This document shows positions 8,649 through 17,490 of a DNA stretch of 47,207 bases, piece by piece. The position numbers and the translations under genes were made by a program. Under the pieces are notes generated by a model that was not told the origin of the DNA, ran no database searches, and worked only from the letters and a program-made list of their open reading frames with translations. How positions within the stretch are numbered: the first letter of the stretch is position 1; each line of letters opens with the position of its first letter. Origin of the DNA: Oscillospiraceae bacterium (GTDB lineage Bacteria; Bacillota; Clostridia; Oscillospirales; Ruminococcaceae); the NCBI GenBank assembly GCA_017847875.1, contig JAGASN010000033.1, forward strand, positions 1-47,207. Direction: 5' to 3'.

Positions 8649-8658
8649 TTGTTAACAA
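8649..8658. promoter_or_regulatory. TTGTTAACAA palindrome, possible operator
   Basis: A perfect 10-bp palindrome overlapping the -35 box of the importer promoter. The same 10-mer occurs again just upstream of the -10 box of the TauE-family gene (18556-18565), suggesting a shared regulator within the island. Confidence 0.45.
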
Positions 8659-8681
8659 AAAAGGTAAATTTATTTTATAAT
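8652..8681 (+). promoter_or_regulatory. Promoter of the ABC importer/GRE operon
   Basis: TTAACA (8652-8657), an 18-bp spacer and TATAAT (8676-8681). It lies in the AT-rich gap 8419-8748, which otherwise shows no gene. The -35 box is embedded in a TTGTTAACAA palindrome. Confidence 0.65.
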
Positions 8682-8748
8682 ATAAACGCTTTATTTGAAA
8701 TCAGGCATTGTTTTAAACGCGTTAATTAAATTTGCAAGGGGGATATTT

Positions 8749-9801
8749 ATGAAAAAAATCAAAGGAATCATCGCAATGTTTTTTTTGTTTTGCCTTTTGT
8801 CGGGGTGCGGAAGCAACGGTTCTGATGATGCTTTAAAAGTAGCTCTCCAGACTACTGCTCAGGGTGTCCCGGCTTACATAGCAGAACAGGAAGGGTACAT
8901 TGATAGTGAAGAAATCGAAACAGTATCTGTCGTATATGCGACCGGTGTGGCACAGCTGGAAGCTCTTGGAGCGGATGGCTGGGACGTTGCCTGCATCGGA
9001 GCGCCTCCTGCCATGACAGCAAATATCGCATATGACGCGAAAATCATAGCAATGGTTCTTAATGAATCTTCAACCGAACTTTTTGTAAGAAGCGACAGCG
9101 AAATTGTTTCTTCCGGAAACACAGTCGAAGGTATAATGGGTTCTGCGGAATCATGGAAAGGAAAAGATATAATTCTTCCTCTCAACACAACTTCCCATTA
9201 TATTATCCTTTCTTCTCTCGCCAAACTTGGCGTTAAAGCAAGCGATGTAAATCTTATAAATATGGATGTCGGACAGGCATACACTGCTTTCAAATCAGGA
9301 CAGGGAGATGTTGTAACTCTTTGGGATCCAAACAGCTTTACAGCTGAAGAAGAAGGTTGGGTTTCTGTTATGTATGGACCGGAAACAGGAATTGTTTGTC
9401 CGTGTATGCTTGTAGCTTCCCAGAAAGCAATAGAAGAAAAACCGGAAGCAATAAAAGCATGGCTTCGCGCATATTTCAATGTTGTTGAAAGCGAAGAATT
9501 CAACACCGAAAAAATGGCTTCCGAAACTTTTGAATTTTTTAATGCCAATAATGTTGATATAACCGAAAAAGAAGCCGTTCTCTTTGCGGAAAGAAAAGAG
9601 TTTTTCGGAATTGAAGAAGCTTATGAAATGTTTTACGGAGATCTTAACGGAAGAACTCCCGCAGAAGAATATATGTATAACATTGCAGACTTTTTCTATG
9701 AAATAGGAAGCTATACCAAAGCGGACTATGAAAAAGTTACCAACGGCGGTCTTTTTTATACTGATTTTATTAAAGAACTTTATGAAAACAACGCCGAATG
9801 A
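8749..9801 (+). CDS. Sulfonate/taurine-type ABC substrate-binding lipoprotein
   Basis: A 350-residue lipoprotein of the SsuA/TauA/NMT1 class. The start is the ATG at 8749, after AAGGGGG, which gives a lipoprotein signal peptide ending CLLSGC (lipid-modified Cys20). An earlier in-frame start would spoil the signal. The mature part shows the family pattern: VALQTTAQGVPAYIAEQEG, then a DVACIGAPPAMTA loop, GKDIILPLNTTSHYII and YTAFKSGQGDVVTLWDP. Relatives bind taurine, alkanesulfonates, nitrate or pyrimidine precursors, so the class alone does not give the ligand. It is first gene of the importer-dehydrogenase-GRE operon. The TauE-family gene nearby favours a sulfonate. Confidence 0.85.
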   Translation: MKKIKGIIAMFFLFCLLSGCGSNGSDDALKVALQTTAQGVPAYIAEQEGYIDSEEIETVSVVYATGVAQLEALGADGWDVACIGAPPAMTANIAYDAKIIAMVLNESSTELFVRSDSEIVSSGNTVEGIMGSAESWKGKDIILPLNTTSHYIILSSLAKLGVKASDVNLINMDVGQAYTAFKSGQGDVVTLWDPNSFTAEEEGWVSVMYGPETGIVCPCMLVASQKAIEEKPEAIKAWLRAYFNVVESEEFNTEKMASETFEFFNANNVDITEKEAVLFAERKEFFGIEEAYEMFYGDLNGRTPAEEYMYNIADFFYEIGSYTKADYEKVTNGGLFYTDFIKELYENNAE

Positions 9802-9824
9802 TTTTTGGATAAGGATTTTATAAA

Positions 9825-10604
9825 ATGAAAATAAAAGGTAAAAAAAGAACCATAATAAGAGCCGTTATAGGTCTTTCATCCTTTTTTCTGATTTGGGAAA
9901 TGATTGTAAGGCTGGGGATTATTCCGCGCAACAGAATGAGCCCGTTTACGGAAGTAATAGCGACTTTTATAAGAAAAATAACCGATCCTACACCTGATGG
10001 AGCAACGATTATAGAACACTTTTTAACAAGTTTTTCTGTTGCTTTTTCCGGATTTGTGGTTGCTGCGCTAATCGGTGTACCGCTTGGAATGATGATGGGT
10101 TATAACCGATATGCAAAAGCTTACGCAAATACAATTTTTGAAATTTTAAGACCGATTCCGCCTATAGCCTGGATTCCGATAATTATGCTTTTACTCGGAA
10201 TAGGAACAAGCGCAAAAATTTTTATAATTTTTGTTGCTGCGGTTGTTCCCGCTGTAATTAACTCCTACACGGGAATAAAAAGAGTTCCCGAAGTTTATAT
10301 AAACGTCGGAAAAAGCCTTGGAATGTCACATTTCAAAATCTTTACAAAAATTTGTATTCCCCATGCTCTTCCGGCTGTTTTTACAGGATTAAGGCTTTCT
10401 CTCAACACTGCTTGGGTTGCTCTTGTTGCGGCGGAACTTCTTGCTTCAACAAAAGGGCTGGGTTATATGATTCAGATAGGAAGAGTACTTGCAAAACCCG
10501 AAATTATTATAACCGGAATGATCGTTATAGGTTGTTCCGGAGCGGTAATGTCCGGTTTGCTGGGACTTTTTGAAAAAAGATTTGCGAAATGGAGCAGAAA
10601 ATAA
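9825..10604 (+). CDS. ABC permease, SsuC/TauC type (first)
   Basis: A 259-residue inner-membrane subunit with about six helices and the binding-protein-dependent permease loop (EAA loop) VGKSLGMSHFKIFTKICIPH, which docks on an ATPase. FEILRPIPPIAWIPIIMLLL is typical of SsuC/TauC. It is followed 20 bp later by a second, clearly different permease, so the channel is a heterodimer, whereas SsuC and TauC systems normally use one permease gene. The ribosome site is AAGGA. Confidence 0.87.
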   Translation: MKIKGKKRTIIRAVIGLSSFFLIWEMIVRLGIIPRNRMSPFTEVIATFIRKITDPTPDGATIIEHFLTSFSVAFSGFVVAALIGVPLGMMMGYNRYAKAYANTIFEILRPIPPIAWIPIIMLLLGIGTSAKIFIIFVAAVVPAVINSYTGIKRVPEVYINVGKSLGMSHFKIFTKICIPHALPAVFTGLRLSLNTAWVALVAAELLASTKGLGYMIQIGRVLAKPEIIITGMIVIGCSGAVMSGLLGLFEKRFAKWSRK

Positions 10605-10624
10605 AAAGAAAAAGGACGACAGAA

Positions 10625-11392
10625 ATGACAAACGATGGCGAAAAAATGAAAAAAGCGCTTTGTGCTGTCATATCATTGCTTTCTGTTTTAACAATTCTTG
10701 TATTTTGGTATATGATTTCATGGAAAAATCCGGAGCTTATGCCAACCCCCGTTGAAACGTTGAAGCAGATGTTTGAAATGATTGTGAATCCGACAGGAGT
10801 TTCACTTTTTGAGCACGTTGCGGCGAGTTTTACAAGAGTTTTTATAGCTTATTTTTCTGCAACCCTTGCTGGCGTACTGATAGGAGTTGCTTTTGGCTGG
10901 AGTGAAATTTTCAGAGATTTTGTTCATCCGATTTTTGAGCTTTTAAGACCTATCCCTCCAATTGCATGGATTCCGATAATTGTTATATGGTTCGGAATAG
11001 GAGAAGTTTCAAAAATAGCGATAGTTTTCATTGGTGCCTTTGTCCCGATCGTTGTAAACACATATTCCGGAATGATGCAGATGGATCCGATTTATGAAAA
11101 AGCGGGTAAAGTTATCGGCGCAAACCGTAAGGAAATGCTTTTGGAAATTGTTATCCCGGCAAGCTTTCCTCACATTCTTGCCGGCATGAAAACCGCTCTT
11201 TCCCAAAGCTGGGCCTGTGTAATTGCCGCGGAAATGATAGTTGCACAAAAAGGTCTCGGATACTTGATTGTAAGAAGTATGGAATCCGGAAACATGGGAA
11301 ATATTCTTATTTCCATATTTTTTATAAGCGGAATAAGTGCCCTTCTTTCATATCTTTTTAATAAACTGGAGGCGATAATATGTCCGTGGTAG
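10625..11392 (+). CDS. ABC permease, SsuC/TauC type (second)
   Basis: 255 residues from the ATG at 10625, chosen for AAAGGA 8 bp upstream; a start at 10589 would overlap the previous gene and lacks a site. It contains FELLRPIPPIAWIPIIVIWF and the EAA loop AGKVIGANRKEMLLEIVIPA. It is homologous to the preceding permease but divergent, and completes the heterodimeric channel. Its end overlaps the first ATPase gene by 13 bp, so translation is coupled. Confidence 0.86.
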   Translation: MTNDGEKMKKALCAVISLLSVLTILVFWYMISWKNPELMPTPVETLKQMFEMIVNPTGVSLFEHVAASFTRVFIAYFSATLAGVLIGVAFGWSEIFRDFVHPIFELLRPIPPIAWIPIIVIWFGIGEVSKIAIVFIGAFVPIVVNTYSGMMQMDPIYEKAGKVIGANRKEMLLEIVIPASFPHILAGMKTALSQSWACVIAAEMIVAQKGLGYLIVRSMESGNMGNILISIFFISGISALLSYLFNKLEAIICPW

Positions 11393-12144
11393 GCGATATC
11401 TGCGTACGTAATATTTCCAAAAGTTTCAATAACAACGGAAAGAAAATAGAAGTTCTTAAAGACATTAATTTTGAAATACATAAAAATGAATTTCTGGTTC
11501 TTTTTGGACCGGGTCAGTGCGGAAAAAGCGTACTGATGGAAATTATAGCAAATATTTCCGAACCGGATTCGGGAGAAATTATGTGTGACGGAAAAAAACT
11601 CAGAGAAGAAGATCTCTGCATGGTTTTCCAGCGTTATGCACTTTTTCCCTGGAAAACTTGTCTGAAGAATGTGGAAATGCCTATGAAATTCAAAGGAGTT
11701 TCAAAAGAAAAACGTGAAGAAAAAGCAAAAGAATATCTTAAACTTGTTGAACTCGAAGGATTTGAAAACAGCTATCCGCGCCAAATTTCGGGAGGAATGA
11801 AACAGCGAGTGGCTATTGCAAGGGCATATGCAAAAGAATGTGACATTCTTCTTTTCGACGAACCTTTCGGTGCGCTTGATGCTCAAACAAGATATTCGAT
11901 GGAAAAAGAGCTTATAAAAATCTGGCAGAGTGAAAAAAAGACGGTTGTATTCATTACAAACAACATTGAAGAAGCGGTTTATCTTGCGGATAGAATTATA
12001 ATTCTCGGCGGTTCACCTTCAAGCATTACCGAAGAATTCAAAATTGAAATACCACGCCCGAGAAATCGTTCAGATCAGGCTTTCCTTGCAATAAGGAAAG
12101 AAATTGAAAATCGCGCAGTACACAGCGATATTGTAAGCGGTTGA
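11380..12144 (+). CDS. ABC ATPase of the importer, H-loop altered (first)
   Basis: A 254-residue nucleotide-binding subunit of SsuB/TauB type. Walker A is GPGQCGKS (43-50), Q-loop [11 protein letters not shown], signature ISGGMKQR (S137-G-G-M), Walker [13 protein letters not shown] with its glutamate. The H-loop reads TNNIEEA, so the switch histidine is asparagine (N194). The partner ATPase keeps the histidine but has a broken signature. In the head-to-tail dimer both defects fall in the same composite ATP site, so one site should be degenerate and one normal. It overlaps the upstream permease gene. Confidence 0.87.
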   Translation: MSVVGDICVRNISKSFNNNGKKIEVLKDINFEIHKNEFLVLFGPGQCGKSVLMEIIANISEPDSGEIMCDGKKLREEDLCMVFQRYALFPWKTCLKNVEMPMKFKGVSKEKREEKAKEYLKLVELEGFENSYPRQISGGMKQRVAIARAYAKECDILLFDEPFGALDAQTRYSMEKELIKIWQSEKKTVVFITNNIEEAVYLADRIIILGGSPSSITEEFKIEIPRPRNRSDQAFLAIRKEIENRAVHSDIVSG

Positions 12145-12166
12145 AACAGTATGAAAGGAGAACAGA

Positions 12167-12910
12167 ATGAGCGAAAAAGCAAAGGTAAGCGCTGTTGGAC
12201 TTACAAAAAAATTCGATGATCTTCTTGTTCTTGATAATATTTCATTTGACATAGCAAAAGGCGAATTTGTCTGCATTGTCGGTCCGACAGGGTGTGGGAA
12301 AACAACTTTTTTGAATATTTTAAGCAAAATTTGGCCCGCAACATCCGGCGAACTCCTTATAGACGGTGAAAAGGCCGACCCCAAAAAACATAACATTGCT
12401 TTTGCGTTCCAGGAATCTTCAGCTTTTCCGTGGCTTACCGTTGAACAAAACATCCGCTTTGGAATGGAGCAGAAAAATTTGCCGAAAGAAATTATAAACG
12501 AGAGAACGGAACAGATGCTTGAGCTTCTCGAGCTTAAAGAAGCGAGGAACTATTTTCCGCGGCAAATTTCGGCATCTATGGAGTCCCGTGTTGTCATCGG
12601 CCGAAGCTTTGCCCTTCATCCGGATCTTCTTTTAATGGATGAACCGTATGCTCAGCTTGATATAGAGTTTCGCTATCATCTTGAAGATGCTGTGCTCAAA
12701 CTCAGCAAGATGACAGGAAGTACGGTAATTTTTGTAACCCATAACATTGAAGAAGCTGTTTATCTTGCCGAACGCTGCATTGTTCTGACAAATAAACCAA
12801 CGACAGTAAAAACCATTGAAAAAATAGATCTCCCCTATCCCCGTGATATATGCTCAAAAGAGTTTACGGATATAAGGGACAGAATAACCGACTATATTAA
12901 ATGGTGGTAA
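12167..12910 (+). CDS. ABC ATPase of the importer, signature altered (second)
   Basis: A 247-residue partner of the preceding ATPase. Walker A GPTGCGKTTF, Q-loop FAFQESSAFPW, Walker B LLLMDEPYAQLD and the switch histidine (THNIEEA, H192) are intact. The ABC signature, normally SGGQ/SGGM, reads SASMESR (135-141), lacking the glycines that contact ATP. See the first ATPase for the consequence. The ribosome site AAAGGAG is strong. Having two separate ATPase genes for one SsuABC-like importer is unusual and fits the two permeases. Confidence 0.86.
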   Translation: MSEKAKVSAVGLTKKFDDLLVLDNISFDIAKGEFVCIVGPTGCGKTTFLNILSKIWPATSGELLIDGEKADPKKHNIAFAFQESSAFPWLTVEQNIRFGMEQKNLPKEIINERTEQMLELLELKEARNYFPRQISASMESRVVIGRSFALHPDLLLMDEPYAQLDIEFRYHLEDAVLKLSKMTGSTVIFVTHNIEEAVYLAERCIVLTNKPTTVKTIEKIDLPYPRDICSKEFTDIRDRITDYIKWW

Positions 12911-12936
12911 AAATTAAAAACAGGAGGTAGATAACA

Positions 12937-13968
12937 ATGAAAGCAAGTATGTATGAAGGCAACCAGAAAATTGCTCTTCATGAGATTGAACCAACCGAAC
13001 CGGGTCCCCATGAGGTGCGTCTTAAAATTGCATATTGTGGAATTTGCGGAACAGATCTTCACCTTTTTAAAGGCGGACTTGACTATCGTATAAAAAATAT
13101 TCCGCAGGCAATAGGTCATGAATGTTCTGCAACTGTGGATAAAGTCGGCAGTGAAGTTACCGATTGGAAACCGGGAGACAGAGTAGTTGTACGTCCCCTT
13201 GATTATTGCAATGAATGCGTTGCCTGCAAAGCGGGACACAGCCACGTTTGTGCAAACCTTAAATTTATGGGAATTGAAAGCCCGGGAGCATTCCAGAATT
13301 TCTGGACTGTTCATGAACGCACTCTTCACAGAATACCGGACGATCTCAGCCTTCTTCATGGCGCCCTTGTCGAACCTCTTGCAGTATGCTGCCATGCCGC
13401 TTCCAGAGGTGAAGTAAAATCCGGGGAATATGCTGTGGTCATCGGCGGCGGAACAATCGGTCTTATGACCGCGCTTGTTCTTAAATACCGTGGACTTAAA
13501 GTTGTTGTTTCCGAAATAAATCCCAATCGTCTTGCGAAAGTTCAGAGTATGGGAATAGATACTATAAATCCTAAGGAAACCGATGTTCTTGAGTACGTGA
13601 AAAACTGGACAAACGGAGATCTTGTTGATGTTGTCTTTGAATGTTCCGGTGCTCAGCCTGCTCTTGATACGGTTCCGTGGCTTTGCCACCCCAGAGGCAG
13701 GGTCGTTCTCGAAGCTTCCTATCCTCATCCGATGCAGTATTTCTTCCGCGAACATTTCATGCGTGAAGTCAACATCATTTTTACCCGCGTTTATGAGGCT
13801 GTTGACTATGAAGAAGCTCTTGATATGATGAGCAAAAATCCCTTTAACTGTGATGACCTCATTTCTGAAATAATTCCCCTTGGAAAAGTTCAGGAAGGAA
13901 TTGAAACTTGTCTGGATCCCGCAGGAAAAGTTGTAAAAATTATGGTTGACTGTCAGAGTCAGGAGTAA
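12937..13968 (+). CDS. Zinc-dependent alcohol dehydrogenase (MDR superfamily)
   Basis: A 343-residue medium-chain dehydrogenase of the threonine/sorbitol-dehydrogenase branch. It shows the catalytic-zinc segment YCGICGTDLHLF and GHECSATVDKVG, the four-cysteine structural-zinc loop (CNECVACKAGHSHVC), and a Rossmann motif VVIGGGTIGLM. It should oxidise a secondary or polyol-type alcohol, or reduce the ketone or aldehyde, with NAD(P). Directly before the GRE activase in one operon, it could oxidise the imported substrate or dispose of a reduced or hydroxyacetone-like product. The substrate is not readable from sequence. Ribosome site AGGAGGT. Confidence 0.88.
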   Translation: MKASMYEGNQKIALHEIEPTEPGPHEVRLKIAYCGICGTDLHLFKGGLDYRIKNIPQAIGHECSATVDKVGSEVTDWKPGDRVVVRPLDYCNECVACKAGHSHVCANLKFMGIESPGAFQNFWTVHERTLHRIPDDLSLLHGALVEPLAVCCHAASRGEVKSGEYAVVIGGGTIGLMTALVLKYRGLKVVVSEINPNRLAKVQSMGIDTINPKETDVLEYVKNWTNGDLVDVVFECSGAQPALDTVPWLCHPRGRVVLEASYPHPMQYFFREHFMREVNIIFTRVYEAVDYEEALDMMSKNPFNCDDLISEIIPLGKVQEGIETCLDPAGKVVKIMVDCQSQE

Positions 13969-13972
13969 AAAT

Positions 13973-14938
13973 ATGCCGGATGAAAAAGTACAGAAAGGTA
14001 TTGTTTTCAACATTCAGCGTTATACAATACACGATGGCCCGGGTATCCGCACCGAAGTTTTTTTAAAAGGCTGCAGTCTCCATTGCAAATGGTGCAGTAA
14101 CCCGGAAAGCATCAATTCAAAGCCGGAAGTCGGAGTTTATAAAACCAAATGTATAGGAAAAGAACATTGCGGTTATTGCGATAAAGTCTGCCCTTCCGGC
14201 GCCATAGTTCGTGAAGAACATGGCTTTACCATAGGAATAGATCGTGAAAAATGTATAGGCTGTTTCAGATGTACGGATATCTGTCCGGCGAATGCCCTTA
14301 AAAAATGGGGTAAAGAAATGACCGCTGATGAAGTAATGGAGGAAATTCTCGCGGACAGAGAAACAATGTTCCGTTCCGGAGGCGGAGCAACTTTTTCCGG
14401 AGGAGAATCGCTTCTTCAGATAGATTTTCTTGTGGAACTTCTTAAAAAATGCCGCGGAAAAAACATTCACACCTGTGTTGAAACTGCGTTGAATGTTCCA
14501 AAAGAAAATATCGAAAAGGCGGTTCCCTATACGGATATGTTCATTTTTGATATAAAAGAAATGAACACCGAAAAGCATAAAACCTTTGCAAAATACGGAA
14601 ATGAACGCGTTCTTGAAAACGCTGTGTATATTTCCGAAACCGGAATACCATATGTAATAAGGATTCCTTATGTTCCGCTCCATACGGGAACAAAAGAAAA
14701 CGTTGAAGCAATGACCAGGTTCATAAATGAAAAATTCAAAAACAAACCGCTCCAGATTCAATTCCTGAGATTTCGCGAATTGGGAGAAGAAAAATATGAA
14801 TCTCTTGGAATAAAATATCCAATGAAAGATAATGGGTTTGAAAAATTTGAACTTGAAAAAGATATTCATGAAATGGTGGATCTGATGAAAAATGCAGGGC
14901 TTCCCGCTGTTGCGGGTACCACCACACCAATAAAATAA
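13973..14938 (+). CDS. Glycyl-radical enzyme activase (radical SAM)
   Basis: 321 residues from the ATG at 13973, with AGGAG inside the end of the previous gene. The CxxxCxxC radical-SAM cluster is GCSLHCKWC (C34, C38, C41). Two further 4Fe-4S ferredoxin motifs follow (CGYCDKVCP and CIGCFRCTDICP), the layout of activases for dehydratases and C-S or C-N lyases rather than of pyruvate formate-lyase activase, which lacks the inserted clusters. The SAM-binding GGGATFSGGES follows. It abstracts hydrogen from the glycine of the next gene's product to start its radical. It is 17 bp ahead of the GRE gene. Confidence 0.93.
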   Translation: MPDEKVQKGIVFNIQRYTIHDGPGIRTEVFLKGCSLHCKWCSNPESINSKPEVGVYKTKCIGKEHCGYCDKVCPSGAIVREEHGFTIGIDREKCIGCFRCTDICPANALKKWGKEMTADEVMEEILADRETMFRSGGGATFSGGESLLQIDFLVELLKKCRGKNIHTCVETALNVPKENIEKAVPYTDMFIFDIKEMNTEKHKTFAKYGNERVLENAVYISETGIPYVIRIPYVPLHTGTKENVEAMTRFINEKFKNKPLQIQFLRFRELGEEKYESLGIKYPMKDNGFEKFELEKDIHEMVDLMKNAGLPAVAGTTTPIK

Positions 14939-14955
14939 ATCAAGGAGGTAATTTT

Positions 14956-17427
14956 ATGGCAATTAAAGCATGTGGACTTGAACCATATGACAAGAATTAT
15001 GGCGTAGGTGTTTCTGCTCTCGGTGAAAATTTTTCTCCGTATGAAAGAATCAACAAACTTCTTAAAAATTTCCACAATACGCCCTATACCGTGGATTCCC
15101 AGAGAGCTGTTCTTGTAACAGAAGCATATAAAGAATATGCAGCAGATGCACAGATTATAAAAGTTGCAAAAGCTCTTAAATATATTCTTGAAAAAGTTGA
15201 TATTCAGATAAATGAAGGCGAAATTCTTGTTGGCGGAAACGGCGCACCCATGCGCTCAAACCCGGTTTTTCCGGAATTTTCTTATGCATGGGTAGCGGAC
15301 GAAATTAAAAATTTCCCGCTTCATGAACGCGAATATTGCCCATATGCACCTCAGACCGAAAAACAAAAAGCAGATCTTCTTTCCATAGAAGATTTCTGGA
15401 AAAACAATACAGTTGACGATCATTCCTGTGCAAGACTTACCAAAGAGGAAATAATGGCTTCCCAGATGGGATATGGTCTTTTTGTAAACACCATTATTCT
15501 CCGTGCAGGAGTTGGCCACACAAGCCCCAATTACCGCAAACTTCTTTCCAAAGGATACATAGGAATCCGCAAAGAAATTGAAGAGGAACTTGCAAAGCTC
15601 GATAGAAAAAATCCTGATCATCTTGCAAAAATCTATTATTATCAGGCATCTCTTATAACTATTGATGCGGCGGAAATTTACTGCAAACGTTATGCTTCTC
15701 TTGCAAGAGAAATGGCTGAAAAAGCAGAACCGGAAAGAGCAAAAGAACTTATTCAGATTGCAGAAACCTGTGAATGGATTTCCGTAAATCCTCCGAGAAA
15801 TTTCCGCGAAGCAATTCAGCTTTTCCTTCTCGGAACCTGCATTATTGTAACCGAAGCAAACGGACAGTCTATCTCTTACGGACGTTTCGACCAGTTTATG
15901 TATCCTTTCTATGAAAAAGATATTGAAAACGGTGTTGCGACAAAAGAAGAAATTCAGGAACTTATAGAAGCATTGTTTATAAAATTGAGCGGAATGCAGA
16001 AATTCCGTGATAAAAATGCCGTAAGACAGGCTTCCGGGCGTGGCCTTGGCGGCGACTGCATGACAGTAGGCGGTGTTGACAGAAGAGGGAAAGACGCAAC
16101 CAATGACCTTACTTTTCTTGTTCTTGAGGCAAGAAACCACACAAGACTTATCAGTCCGTGGATGGCAGTAAGACTCCATAAAAACACTCCTTATGAGCTT
16201 AAATTGGTTACTGCAAACTCCATAAGAATGGGAACCGGCGAACCCAAGATTTTCAACGACGAAGTTGCAATTCCCGCGGGTCTTGGAAAAGGTTACAGCA
16301 TTGAAGACGCGAGGGATTATACCGTTGTAGGCTGCGTTGAAATAGATGCTGCAGGATATGAATACGGCTGCCACGATGCTTCCTATTTCAACGTATCCAG
16401 AGTCCTTGAACTTGCCATCAACGACGGCAAGTGGCTCGAAGATAATGTCCAAATGGGCATCCATACCGGATATCTTAAGGATATGAAATCTTTTGATGAA
16501 GTTCTTGAAGCATTCGATAAACAGATGGAATACATGGTGGGACTTATGATCTCCTCCATCAACACTATAGAACAGGTACACAAAGAATTCAAACCTTTGC
16601 CCTATCTTTCGCTTCTTATTGAAGACTGCGTTAAAAACGGCCGCGATGTAACTGCCGGAGGTGCAAAATATAATCTTACCGGTCCCCAGGCACTTGCTCT
16701 CGGAACCGCTGCAGACAGCCTTTCCACCATCAAACAGCTTATATTTGATGAAAAGAAAATTACTGCAGAGGAACTTATTGATGCGCTTAAGAAAAACTGG
16801 GAAGGCTATGAACCTCTTTACCGTCTTGTAAACAGCGATAAAGTTCATCACTACGGAAACGATGACGATTATGCGGATGAACTTGCGAAGTTTGTTTTCG
16901 ATACATATTGCAAATACGTAGAACGCCGTCCCAATGTACGCGGAGGCAAGTTTGCTCCGGGTGTTTATTCTGTAGCAGGAAACGTTCCTCACGGACTTAT
17001 TCAGTGGGCTTCTGCGGATGGACGCCAGGCACACGAACCTGTTTCCGACTGCATTGGAGCAGTGCATACTCACGTTGCCTCACATGATATCAAAGGTCCT
17101 ACGGCAATGCTCAACTCTGTTGCAAAACTTGACCACGAAAGAGCGGGCAACGGCACTCTTCTCAACTGGAAATTCAATCCCAGCAGCGTTCAGGGCGAAA
17201 CAGGGCTCAACAATTTCATTGCACTTCTCGATATGATAATTGAAAAGAAACTTATGCACAGCCAGTTTAACGTAATAACAAGAGAACAGCTTCTTGCCGC
17301 ACAGCAGGATCCTGAAAAATATAAACACCTGCTGATCAGAGTTGCGGGATACAGTGCATATTTTGTCGATCTTGGAAAAGCGCTTCAGCGCGATATTATC
17401 GAGCGCACCGAACTCTCTTTTGACTGA
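14956..17427 (+). CDS. Glycyl-radical enzyme, candidate C-S lyase or diol dehydratase
   Basis: An 823-residue enzyme with the C-terminal radical loop RVAGYSAYFVDL (Gly798) and the thiyl cysteine in VVGCVEIDAAG (Cys460, Glu462). It belongs to the PFL2/dehydratase group, not to true pyruvate formate-lyase, which has two adjacent cysteines. Counting against glycerol dehydratase as I recall it, H188, S305, D474 and Y671 keep the polar substrate-binding positions, but the usual histidine before the serine is glutamine (Q304, in NGQSISYGR). The pocket therefore resembles diol enzymes yet differs. With SsuA-type import and a TauE-family exporter, sulfonate cleavage (isethionate- or dihydroxypropanesulfonate-lyase-like) is my leading guess; a B12-independent diol dehydratase is the main alternative. 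Choline lyase is unlikely, as no microcompartment genes are present. Ribosome site AAGGAGGT. Confidence 0.9.
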   Translation: MAIKACGLEPYDKNYGVGVSALGENFSPYERINKLLKNFHNTPYTVDSQRAVLVTEAYKEYAADAQIIKVAKALKYILEKVDIQINEGEILVGGNGAPMRSNPVFPEFSYAWVADEIKNFPLHEREYCPYAPQTEKQKADLLSIEDFWKNNTVDDHSCARLTKEEIMASQMGYGLFVNTIILRAGVGHTSPNYRKLLSKGYIGIRKEIEEELAKLDRKNPDHLAKIYYYQASLITIDAAEIYCKRYASLAREMAEKAEPERAKELIQIAETCEWISVNPPRNFREAIQLFLLGTCIIVTEANGQSISYGRFDQFMYPFYEKDIENGVATKEEIQELIEALFIKLSGMQKFRDKNAVRQASGRGLGGDCMTVGGVDRRGKDATNDLTFLVLEARNHTRLISPWMAVRLHKNTPYELKLVTANSIRMGTGEPKIFNDEVAIPAGLGKGYSIEDARDYTVVGCVEIDAAGYEYGCHDASYFNVSRVLELAINDGKWLEDNVQMGIHTGYLKDMKSFDEVLEAFDKQMEYMVGLMISSINTIEQVHKEFKPLPYLSLLIEDCVKNGRDVTAGGAKYNLTGPQALALGTAADSLSTIKQLIFDEKKITAEELIDALKKNWEGYEPLYRLVNSDKVHHYGNDDDYADELAKFVFDTYCKYVERRPNVRGGKFAPGVYSVAGNVPHGLIQWASADGRQAHEPVSDCIGAVHTHVASHDIKGPTAMLNSVAKLDHERAGNGTLLNWKFNPSSVQGETGLNNFIALLDMIIEKKLMHSQFNVITREQLLAAQQDPEKYKHLLIRVAGYSAYFVDLGKALQRDIIERTELSFD

Positions 17428-17439
17428 TTATCCACACTA

Positions 17440-17477
17440 AACAAATATGCGGCGGCTTTTGCCGCCGCATATTTGTT
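17440..17477 (+). other. 17-bp perfect hairpin between GRE and AEC genes
   Basis: AACAAATATGCGGCGGC, TTTT loop, then its exact complement, ending just before the AAGGAG of the next gene. There is no T tract, so it is more likely an mRNA 3'-end stabiliser or processing site that lets GRE message outlast that of the downstream gene. Confidence 0.7.
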
Positions 17478-17490
17478 CTAAGGAGAGAAA

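Noticed and set aside
15256..17073. 605-codon minus-strand open frame opposite the GRE gene
   Set aside because: Low-complexity, Phe/Cys/Ile-rich antisense shadow with no ribosome site; the GRE is certain on the other strand.
14956..17427. Pyruvate formate-lyase
   Set aside because: Only one active-site cysteine (GCVE) is present instead of an adjacent pair, and the activase has two extra ferredoxin clusters.
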